Assembly (NCBI GenBank): GCA_010015805.1
Contig: ML978127.1
Location: forward strand, 1,364,001 to 1,428,000
From: Rhizodiscina lignyota
Taxonomy: Eukaryota; Ascomycota; Dothideomycetes; Aulographales; Rhizodiscinaceae
Length of the DNA: 64,000 nt
Direction: 5' to 3'
Below, piece by piece: positions 55,392 to 64,000 of the stretch (its first letter is position 1; the number at the start of each line of letters is the position of its first letter). The notes below the pieces were generated by a model, which did no database searches, was not told where the DNA came from, and saw nothing but the letters and a program-made list of their open reading frames with translations. The translations under genes were made by a program, and so were the position numbers.

Positions 55392-57376
55392 GAGGAAGCC
55401 TAGACTCAGGCTGCATTGCACCAAGTCATGTGTGACGCTAGAGGGAAATGTCAGCTTCAAACAAGGGATTTTCAGCTGGGAGGTTATGGCATTTGCAAAA
55501 GATCGGTTACTGGGTCGTGCATCGGGATTGACATGGCATGCAGGTGACAAAATAGTTGAGCCCGATTGAACTGAACGGCGGTAGTAAGAACAAGTTGTTC
55601 TAACGACTGCACCAAGCGTTGGGATAAAAAGGGCGCCAAATGGCTCCCAGACGACTCCGGCATTTGATCGGTGGTTGTGGATCCGATGTTGGAAACAACG
55701 TGTGGATCTTCAGAAGGAGGAAGTGGAAATCTATCAATCGAAAGGGAAAGGGAGAAGCCATCAGATATCAAAGCGAGCGAGGAAACAACGCGCTAATCCT
55801 GAAGAAGCGAGGAGTTAACCTGAATGGGCAATATGCCGTCCTGCACCGGCTCTACCTGTATATCACCAGTGGTTAATCAAGGGAATCGTGGTATAATTTA
55901 ACATAATACATAATTGGATCGAGAAACTCTTTGCAAATGCTTCAGAGGTGATCTCGACCTTACAATCAGATAACTCTCCACTAACTTATCTAATCTGATG
56001 GAACAGATCGGATGTGATCGGAAAAATCTCGCAATATGATTACACTCATTTCAAATAGGTAACATGTCGTTCACTGCGCCCTTTACCCCTTCTCCTAGCT
56101 GTCTTCTCCGGTGTTTGAGTCTATTTCAACCTACAAAGTCGATATATATCTCATTCTGAAAGAATTATCCTGTCATTGAGCCTTCCACCGTACGTTTTCG
56201 TAAGCCTAGAGTCTAGAGTCCCCATGGATTTCTGGGAATACCTCGAAAATGAACCACAGCCTCTCCGTCCAGAGCTACGACTGTCGGACCGTAACCAAGC
56301 TCCGTGCCAGAGCGATGCTCATATCCATTGCATATATCACTCCACTCCCGCTCCTCCGTACAGAATTACTTGGCGCCCATTACGATATCGCATTTGAAGG
56401 TACCGACCTCTCACAAATGCCACAATCAAGGTAACCCTGGTACACAATATCTTCATCCCACAGCTTCAATATTATTTCCAACTCGAACATATTCATTTAA
56501 CTATTCGTTTTCTCATGAGGAAGAGCTGGGGCAAAAGAGCACCAGCGGTACTCTTCTTAATGTCCACTAAAGATGGGACACGATGGGACGCCTTGGCACT
56601 CCTGATACCTCGCGTTGCCGGACTACACTTGCATTATCAACGTTAGAAACGGGAGAGACATGATTGTGGCTACGGTGTCTTCAAAGCGCATTGGCCTCGT
56701 ATTATCCCCCCTCACACACCTCTTTACTTCAAATCCACACACTGTTCGCGTGCGGCGAATCATACAGCTATTTTGGCCATACTTGGCATGCACTACACAT
56801 CCACCTTTTCCGACTTCACCTTTCGGAAAACGTTCCGCCTTCAGCAAATGCTGCATCCAAACCTCATCGGTGGTTTACCTATTTCCGTTTCGCAGCTATC
56901 TCACCCCATGACAGACCCGGATAGAGTGGTTGTATTGCAAGGTTCCCCGCGTACTTGGCATCCATATCGTCCACTCCGCAGCCCCCTTTCCTGCCTCCCC
57001 GCAAAACAAGCATGACGCACATGGTATGCAATTGGCAAGCGGCTCTCGGGGTCCAGTAAACGCTTGCAAAAGCATTTGAGATGTTTGGCACACGTCAAGA
57101 CCTGGCTCATTCAGCTTCCCGCGTTATCTATGGATCGCTTCAAGAGTTCGCGGCCGCTCACGACTTGGGGGAGAATCCTCCTCCGCATGGACGGGGAGAT
57201 GGCAGCCTCTCGTAGATCGAACGGGCAAGTCGGGAGCGCTATATAGAACGTTGGCGCCCATGGGCCCAGTTGCCGGTTCGACCCAGCTGTCGCCGCATCT
57301 TCTTAGCCTTGCGGTGCTTGTCAATCTTGTCAATTGCTTCGCTTGCTTCAATTGACGTCGCTGAAATACCGCCAAC
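55392..57376. other. 2 kb intergenic region
   Basis: Only short overlapping ORFs under 100 codons occur on both strands, without domains. The stretch at 55870-56180 is AT-rich. The last 300 bases are the probable promoter of the Jen1-type gene. No repeat or RNA gene was recognised. Confidence 0.5.
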
Positions 57377-59313
57377 ATGAGGAACCATATGGCGGCAGGA
57401 TGGTTCTACTCACCATCGCAGATTGTCAAGTATTTTGCTACCCGTCTATGGGTGTGTGATGTCGCCGGCGGAATTTCCGAGCTATGCTAACAGATGGACA
57501 GCCAAGTCTTCGTCCTCCCAAGGTTCTCACTATGCCCGTCTCAAACCGACTCTATACTTACAAATCCAGGGCGCCAAATTAATCAACCCGTACCAAGCGC
57601 TTGCGCAGCTGAACAGGCACCATTGGCTCATGTTCGGAGTTGGCTTCTTGGGATGGACTTGGGACGGTATGAATCGCCCCCTCAGTCCATTAGAGTGAGT
57701 TCTGCTGACCTCCACGATACAGCGTTCGACTTTTTCACGGTCTCTCTGTGCCTCACCGAGATCTCAAAAGATTTTGGAGTCAAGAATTCCGCTGTCTCAT
57801 GGGGCTTGACTTTGACGTTGATGCTGCGTTCAGTTGGCGCCCTGATATTCGGTGCAATGGCTGATAGATACGGACGCAAATGTAAGTTCTCTTGCGCCGA
57901 TAAGCCGGCCATTAGATCTTTAGACAATTGCTGACGCGCTGACTCCTGAAGGGCCGATGATCATCAACCTTGTTCTGTTCATCATCTTGGAATTGGGATC
58001 TGGATTTACCAATAATCTGAGCCAATTCTTAGGCGTACGCGCACTCTATGGAATCGCTATGGGAGGTGAGTACTCACTGTTCCTCCATAATACACCTGTG
58101 TCTAACGTGTGAAATCTGTAGGTATGTTTGGCCCAGCCGCTGCTACAGCTCTCGAAGATCTTCCATACGACGCTCGCGGCATCCTCTCAGGCCTATTTCA
58201 GCAGGGCTATGGAGTCGGTTATCTCCTTGCATCAGCTTTCTATAGGGCTCTTGTACCGACAACGTCGCATAGCTGGCGCAGCCTATTTTGGTTCGGCGCC
58301 GGCCCTCCTGTGCTCATTATTGCCTTTCGACTTTGTCTGGGAGAGACAAACTACTTCCAGATCTTGAAAGCGGAGCGTGAGATGGAACACAGAATCAAAA
58401 TGGAAAACCGCGCGCACGGAGAACATACTGAAGAGAAGCGCACCGAGTTGAAGGCATTCCTGCAGAACGCCTGGGTCTCTATCAAAGACAATTGGGTCCT
58501 ACTGATTTACATGTTTGTGGTCATGTCAGGCTTCAACTCTGTCTCGCACGGTTCACAAGACCTATACCCGACGTATATGAAGGACCAATTGGGATTCGAT
58601 GCATCGCAAGTTACCATTGTCAGCTGCGTTGGCCAGATTGGCGCTGTCATCGGTGGTATGACAGTTGGCTGGATTAGTTCGATGACAGGTCGACGACTAG
58701 CTATGGCAGTTTCATGCATCATCGGTGGCGCCCTTGTTCCCGCATACATTTTCACTAGGGACATGAGTGTCACCGCCGCGTGTTTCTTTGAGCAAGTTTT
58801 CGTTGGAGGAGTGTGGGGACCAATTCCGATACATCTGATGGAGCTCGCCCCACCAGGACTGCGAACGTTAGTGGTTGGGCTAACTTACCAGCTCGGTAAT
58901 CTTGCTTCAAGTGCTTCAGCAACTATCGAAAGCGTAATCGGCGAGAGATTCCCGCTTCCACCTGCTGCGGATGGTACCAGTCGTTACGACTACGGCCGTG
59001 TCATCGGCATTTTCTTGTAAGTACTTGAAAACTGTCGTATTTTCCAGTACGGAGTACTAACAGCTCCCGCAGAGGTGCTGTGTGGGCCTTTATCCTCTTC
59101 TTCGTGATCCTTGGGCCCGAAATGACGCAGGAAGAACGAGAGGAACGCGCACAAGAAGCCAAGGAATTCGAGGAGCTCAGGCTTTCCGGAGCCAGTCTGG
59201 CGGAGATGGGTGCTCAGCGTATTCGGACTAAGGAGTCAAAGGCAGAACATCTTGAGCAAGTGGACGAAGATCCAGAAGGCAAGGAGGAGAAGAAGGTAAC
59301 GGAAATGGTGTGA
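57377..59313 (+). CDS. MFS carboxylic acid transporter, Jen1 type
   Basis: This is a plasma-membrane monocarboxylate/dicarboxylate:H+ symporter of the SHS family, roughly 500-530 aa. Secure introns are 57667-57722, 57882-57951, 58066-58121 and 59017-59072. They join GWTWD to AFDFFTVSL, DRYGRK to W-PMIINL, YGIAMGG to MFGPAAATALED, and GIFL to GAVWAF. These are classic Jen1 motifs, and NSVSHGSQDLYPTYM corresponds to the essential NxxSHxSQDxxPT signature. MELAPPGLRTLVVGLTYQLGNLASSASATIE lies near the C-terminus. The first exon (MRNHMAAGWFYSPSQIVKYFATRLW) is convincing, but its junction with LKPTL...NPYQALAQLN is uncertain: either a 40-nt intron (57454-57493) or an alternative acceptor near 57521. 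The tail is acidic. It would import lactate, pyruvate or succinate-like acids. Confidence 0.9.
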
Positions 59314-60304
59314 GACTTGACAACACCACACCTCAACCGCTGTTGCCACCTTTGTCGCATCGGTGTGATTGCCTAATGGCTTGCATGATTACACGATAGC
59401 CGCTCTTTATCAAATATTGAATTTAATCGTTGCAGCTCGATAGGAATACCAATAGAATGAATCAATCCAGTACTACCGCCAAGTGCACCACTGAGTTCGT
59501 CATCTTCGACCTCCTCAAATCAGCCCTCGGATTTGGTGTGAGTAGATGTTTGTGCCCGCCGACAAAGAAAGATCAATGACGTTCTTGGTCCTTACAAGTG
59601 AAATAGAGCGCTGTGCGAGCTGGAGCCATATCCAGATGCACGTGCCGTATATCCCATTCGCAGTAAATGAAGCGGCGGTTCGTACTTGCCAGTCCGATCA
59701 GACGAATCTGACCTGGGCTGAGGATAGAATATCCATAGGAGGCGGAATATATATCCTACCATTCACAGCTTTATCATCAATGCAGCAAGCAACTAATGGT
59801 TGGAAAGACCATATGGCGGGTTCCGGTATTGCGAAGCAGACACAAGGTAGTAGAATGACTTTCTACAGCATCAAGATGAGGCGGTGAAGCCAGTCGTCAC
59901 GGAGACAAAGTTCCCGCTCACCACCATGGCTATGCGCTGAATTGGAACTTTTTTGAGCTTGCACGGAATCCTTGCAATTGGAGTACGGTACTGCACAAGC
60001 TGCACAACAAAACAACTTCTCAGTCATGTTGGAGGTTGTTGAAGAAAAATAAGAAGAAGAAGAAGATAGATAGATAGATAGATCAGAGTATATTTATGCA
60101 CTGTTGCGTCAGAAATCCTCGCGGCCTACAAGAGAGTGAGAGGATGGATCATGGGTCAACGACCAAATCAGCGTTTCTAATGCTCCAGCTTCCATGACAT
60201 AACAAGGGCGCGTAAAACATAGGACTTTCACCGACACTAACTCTCATGGGATTTGGTATTTTGGGTTACTTTTGAGTCTTTATACACTCTCACTACTGTT
60301 CCTC
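59314..60304. other. Convergent spacer with microsatellites
   Basis: These 991 bases lie between the stops of the Jen1-type gene and the permease. A 113-codon plus ORF at 59546-59887 has no recognisable domain. A (GAA)n tract runs into a (GATA)n tract at about 60049-60083. Confidence 0.55.
60049..60083. repeat. Compound microsatellite (GAA)n-(GATA)n
   Basis: About five AAG/GAA units are followed by four and a half GATA units (60065-60083). The tract lies in non-coding DNA between convergent genes. GATA words also match the core of GATA-factor sites, but a tandem array here is most simply slippage. Confidence 0.8.
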
Positions 60305-62048
60305 TCATCGCTCCGCAACAACACTTCCCCTCCTCATCACAATAGCCGCAACATCTTCATCAACAATCGGCCCCTTGTACACCTTCCTTGCACGTACAAA
60401 GTACCATATCCCACTTAGAATCATCACACCGCCTGTCACTACAACCGAATAATTCATCGTACTCGCCGTTACAGGGGTCTGAGGTGGCCAGACCGACCAG
60501 AAAATGACGAAAATCATGTACACGCACGCATACGCGTTGTTGATGGTGCCCAAAATACCCGGAACACTCCAGGGGCCCCAGATCAGACGCGCTTGTGCGA
60601 CCTGGACTTCAGCGGGCGAGTGTGAGATTTTAGGCTCCATTTCGTTGCTGGGGAGGGCGTCGCTTGGGAGCTCGGTCTTTCCTTCGAGCGGGTCCACTTG
60701 CAGATCTGGATCCGGCTCTGTACCGTATGGCATGATGTGTCCCTTGATGCGGTGGTACAGCAATAAGGCGCATGGAAGGAAGTAGGACCCGTAGAACCCG
60801 GTGATTGTGAGTGAAATGACATCGTTGAATGCTGTGTATGATCCGATGTAGATGAGAGTGAGCAGAGCGGCGATGATGCACACAGCGAACACCGCTACGT
60901 ACGGCACACGTGTGCGAGTTGAAACATGGCTCATCCACCGGGAAGCTGGTGTGCCCCTGTCGCGCGCGAACGACCAAGTCATTCGGCTTGCAGTAGTCGT
61001 GATACCCAAAGCACAGGCCCACGTGAGTGCAAGGACAATGGAGCCAGCCGCAACGGCGCCCGAGACGGTCCCAAAGCTGTTGTAGAAGACCTGGATGAAC
61101 GGGAAACCGGTTGCCGTTTCGAGGACGGTGTCGATGTCGCCGAGGCAGAAGAGAACCGTGATCATCATGCCGAAGCCGATCAGTCCGTTCACGGTCATGG
61201 CAGTCACGATAGCACGTGGGATGTTGAGCGCTGCATTGTCGACTTCTTCCGCCATGTGGACAGATGCATCTGCGCCGACGAAGGTCGCCACATTCCCCAG
61301 AAAGCCTATGCAATAAGACAATCCCTGAGTTGACCAGCCGCCTTCGTTGAGTGAAGTCAGGAAGACCGTGTGAGCGCTGCCTATATCCGCAGTGGAAAGA
61401 AGAGCAGCCATAATGGCCACGTACGCGGTGAGATGGAGCGCCATCCAGAAGAGTTCAAACCGGGGGATAATACCAGGAATAAGGACGTTGATGGCGACAT
61501 TCACAGCAATCACAAGCCATGTCAGGAGCGTTCCTTGCCACATTTTCGAGTCGTAATCCGGATACCGGAGGATCAGAAGTCCCTGAATAATGGTTCCAGC
61601 GAAGAGCGATTCCGTGGCTACCGTAGCAATCCAGGCGAGGGAAGTGAGCCATCCAATGACATAGCTCGATGCCTTCTTGTAGCCCTGAGGTGCAAGCATA
61701 TATACCCTGCTCTATATCAGTAATTATCTTTGTTTCTGGCAAAACTTTTGGAATTTACCAATAATACTGCCCACTGGCAATAGGCGCAATACTCGCCAGC
61801 TCAGCAATACAGATATAAACGCTCAGCGTGCTCAGCCATGCGATAATGAATCCGTACACCAATCCCCCAGGGCCGCCATTGTCGAGCCCTTGCGAGAATA
61901 GAGCGAGGACCGTCTCCCACGTGATCAGCTCGCAAATGGCAAAGGCGAACAGCGACCAGAAGCCGAATCGACGCTTGAGGACCTGCTTCTTGCCGAGCTT
62001 AGCAAGCGTGTCGGTGTCGTTGGTGAGCTTGCTGAGGAGTTCCGGCAT
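60305..62048 (-). CDS. APC-superfamily amino acid/GABA/choline-type permease
   Basis: This is a 12-TM plasma-membrane permease of the fungal ACT family (Uga4/Hnm1-like), 563 aa from ATG 62048 (MPELLSKLTNDTD). One intron at 61707-61758 joins PIASGQYYW to VYMLAPQGYKKASSYVIGWL, the usual joint. Visible elements are LGKKQVLKRRFGFWSLFAFA (start of TM1), GGPGGLVYGFIIAW, FVGADASVHMAEEVDNAALNIPRAI (the conserved loop with HMAEE), and SRMTWSFARDRGTPASRW. The hydrophilic C-terminal loop ends in a short basic tail. The substrate could be GABA, choline or another amine. The family cannot be narrowed by eye. An in-frame TTG-led extension to 62147 exists, but the internal ATG gives a normal N-terminus. Confidence 0.9.
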
Positions 62049-62941
62049 CTTGAGTTCCTCTTGACGAGCTGGCCCAAGACGAAGCTCTGAGAAAAGCTTG
62101 AGAGAGCTTGGAGTAGCTTGGGAAAAGCCATTTCTGGGGTGCGTCAAGCTTTATCAAGCGTGTGTGCTTCCGCGCGAGACGGCCCTTCCCCAGCGCGGCG
62201 CATTCCCGAGAGTTCGCTCGGGTTGATAGGCCGGTCGAGTCGTTAGCGGTGCCGGCTTGCATCTGGCGCGGGTGAGCTTTTTCTTGGGCTTTCTTAGGCT
62301 CAAAAATCGCTTATCCCGAGGTCGTCAGCTGAGTCGCCAAGCGTCCCCAAATCTTCCCGGGCCTCGAAAGGCGGAGGGAGTTTCGATGGCATAATAGCTC
62401 ATGGCGCGGATGCGGGGGACTGTAGGATTGTGGAGATCTCCCGTGAGGCTGTTTTTGAGTTGCATGCAGGCACCTTTACCATGAGGTTGGAAACCTGGTG
62501 CATTAAAAGACTTGCTCAGAGCTCTTATGTACGGGCTGCAATTGACTCGGGAATAGGATGGAAATGAGGACCACCTACTTCCCAGCCACCTGACGTAACC
62601 AGGCAGTTTACGACTCTCCAAGTCTCACACGAGAGATAGGATTCGTTTCAAAGGTGCAAAGAGTCCCAAGGGCCCTTTCCTATCACTTCCGGAGACATGG
62701 TGCTGGGAAGCGTTCGCAGATAGACCTCGCGTGGGATCCACTCGCGCACTCTTTCCCTACACTGAGCCAATCTCCTCACCAGAAGGGCATTATCCGATCC
62801 AGCGCTGTTCGTATCGGTGCTCACCGACATGAAATTACTACATTCGGTATCTATATCCCCACAATCAACCATGGGCCCCGCAGAGCCCCACGCGCCTCAG
62901 GCGTCTAATCTGCTAGGTAATGCTGGCAATCTGGTATCTAT
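62049..62941. other. Upstream region of the permease
   Basis: These 893 bases lie between the permease start and the stop of the next minus-strand gene. They hold short ORFs only, with no recognised domain or repeat. Confidence 0.5.
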
Positions 62942-64000
62942 TCACGCGACAGCCCCTTGACGGGATGGTTCCAGATGCGCCGGACCGCTGCGGAGTTCTC
63001 CCTCCACCAGACCATACAGCGCATGCACGCCGGCGCCGTACATGCCTCTTCTGAGGACTTTGGCAGCGTCAGCAGCCGAATCATCGACATCGAGGCGTCT
63101 CTGCCCGATGTGCTTTCGAGTGGGTTCCGATCCAGAGAAGCTATCGACGCCAGGCCGGACGACTTCGATCCTTACTTTGGCCTCGCGCTCTTTATCCTCG
63201 CAGAAGACCCTGAGACCCACAACGCAGACTGCGTTCCATGGGTCGTTATGGTCGTCTTCGTCTGACTCGTCTTCGTGCTCACCTTGGCCGCCGTTGGGAC
63301 CAAGGCTGCCAAAGGCACCGAAAGCACCACTGCCAAAGCCAGACCTGCCTCTGCCACCTCCCAAATCATCTTCCATGTCGCTGTCCGAATCATCAGGCCC
63401 ATCAAGCTCACTATCCCAGCTTAAGTCATCGTCGCTGATGTCGCTGAGGCTCAAGCTCTTTCCTTTGGCATTCGCCTCAACAACGCTTGGGCGCTGAATC
63501 TTCACAGTCGGCAATGGACTCAGTGTCCCACGTCGGCTGGGAGGGTTGCCTCGGGAGAGTGTATCTTTCCTTGCTGCCGGCCGTCCTGGAGTAGTTGCGG
63601 CGCGCTGAGGAGCCATTGGTGGTGTGGCTGGTCGAGGCGACGAAGTAACTTCTCCGTTCGAGGTGATCGAGTGATGCAACTGACTCGGCCCAGGCGTAGC
63701 GGCTGGTGTGGGTAATCCGCTGATCACTGAAGGTTCCTCCCCATTAACCGCAATTCCCAGGCCACTCGGCTCATGCGTCTTATCAGCATCCGAGAACTTG
63801 AAGTTCTCTAAGCTCTTCTCAATCGATACAGAATCCGTAGCATTTTGACTCTGAGCAGCAGTAGCTGCCTCCGCCTCTCTTCTCTGTCTCTCCAACTCTC
63901 TCTCCTCCCGTTGCCTCATCTTCTCTTGCTTCCTCATCTCTATCTTAATGTTCTTCAACTTTAGCTTCTTATGCTGTCTCCTTCTCCCTTCGTGCATCTT
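62942..64000 (-). CDS. Unknown acidic protein, C-terminal part, cut by the window edge
   Basis: The frame is open from the right edge, so the N-terminus is missing. At least 352 residues are visible. They begin with a basic, coiled-coil-like segment (RRRQHKKLKLKNIKIEMRKQEK, then repeated Arg/Glu), and continue as a disordered Ser/Pro/Thr-rich region. An acidic, glycine-rich part (SDISDDDLSWDSELDGPDDSDSD; GRGRSGFGSGAFGAFG) follows. The end looks ordered and possibly conserved: DPWNAVCVVGLRVFCEDKE, then RIEVVRP and a LDVDDSAADA motif. I do not recognise the family with confidence. The final 40 residues run through GMYGAGVHALYGLVEGEL to the stop at 62942. Confidence 0.75.
   Translation of the reverse strand, partial: KMHEGRRRQHKKLKLKNIKIEMRKQEKMRQREERELERQRREAEAATAAQSQNATDSVSIEKSLENFKFSDADKTHEPSGLGIAVNGEEPSVISGLPTPAATPGPSQLHHSITSNGEVTSSPRPATPPMAPQRAATTPGRPAARKDTLSRGNPPSRRGTLSPLPTVKIQRPSVVEANAKGKSLSLSDISDDDLSWDSELDGPDDSDSDMEDDLGGGRGRSGFGSGAFGAFGSLGPNGGQGEHEDESDEDDHNDPWNAVCVVGLRVFCEDKEREAKVRIEVVRPGVDSFSGSEPTRKHIGQRRLDVDDSAADAAKVLRRGMYGAGVHALYGLVEGELRSGPAHLEPSRQGAVA

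Noticed and set aside
60065-60083. Clustered GATA-factor binding sites
   Set aside because: The GATA words are a simple tandem microsatellite between two 3' ends, not in a promoter.
1-64000. Transposon, retroelement, viral insert or CRISPR array
   Set aside because: No transposase, reverse transcriptase, integrase or long terminal repeats were seen, and no spaced direct-repeat array. Simple microsatellites are the only tandem repeats.

Overview
The window is nuclear DNA of a filamentous ascomycete (Pezizomycotina; the gene set would suit a dothideomycete, but I cannot fix the class). Three things point there: coding exons split by short GT-AG introns of about 46-80 nt, often with a CTAA-type branch site; a gene set of Rsc9, Kap123/importin-4, AcuK, Ufd4, PTPA/Rrd1, Mnn10/11-type and Tri12-like MFS proteins; and wide non-coding spacers. 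I see no operons, CRISPR array, rRNA, convincing tRNA, transposon or virus. I built the exon models by hand from reading frames, splice signals and family motifs.

Layout. 1-9 kb: the C-terminal part of an RSC9-like chromatin-remodelling subunit, a BTB/POZ relic, the karyopherin Kap123 and riboflavin kinase. 9-12.9 kb: the gluconeogenesis regulator AcuK with a 1.4 kb GC-rich upstream region. 12.9-31.5 kb: a metabolic and transport block holding a 13-exon DHA1-type MFS transporter, an SDR oxidoreductase, a mitochondrial oxoglutarate/malate-type carrier, an OPT oligopeptide transporter, a broken F-box-like gene, a membrane-anchored MSC7-type aldehyde dehydrogenase with a 7-nt micro-exon, a small hypothetical ORF and a Tri12-like MFS pump. 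33-53 kb: a housekeeping block with a GT34 alpha-1,6-mannosyltransferase, a CUE-DUF1771-Smr protein (Cue2-like), the HECT ligase Ufd4, NMN adenylyltransferase, an AT-hook protein of unknown function, a PP2A activator and a disordered small protein. 53-64 kb: a second accessory stretch with an FAD monooxygenase, a Jen1-type carboxylate transporter, an APC-superfamily amino acid/GABA/choline-type permease, and the C-terminal part of an unknown acidic protein running off the right edge.

How the parts fit. The block at 12.9-31.5 kb combines uptake or efflux carriers with alcohol/aldehyde-type redox enzymes. It lacks a polyketide synthase, NRPS or terpene synthase backbone, so it looks more like a loose accessory catabolic neighbourhood than a classic secondary-metabolite cluster. 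AcuK and a Jen1-type carboxylate carrier both relate to growth on non-sugar carbon, but they lie 46 kb apart and I infer no linkage. No clearly new multi-gene system is evident. The most checkable oddities are the micro-exons, the decaying F-box and BTB genes, an in-phase intron in the SDR gene, a long and largely open intron in riboflavin kinase, and a TACGGAGTA word that recurs in non-coding DNA.
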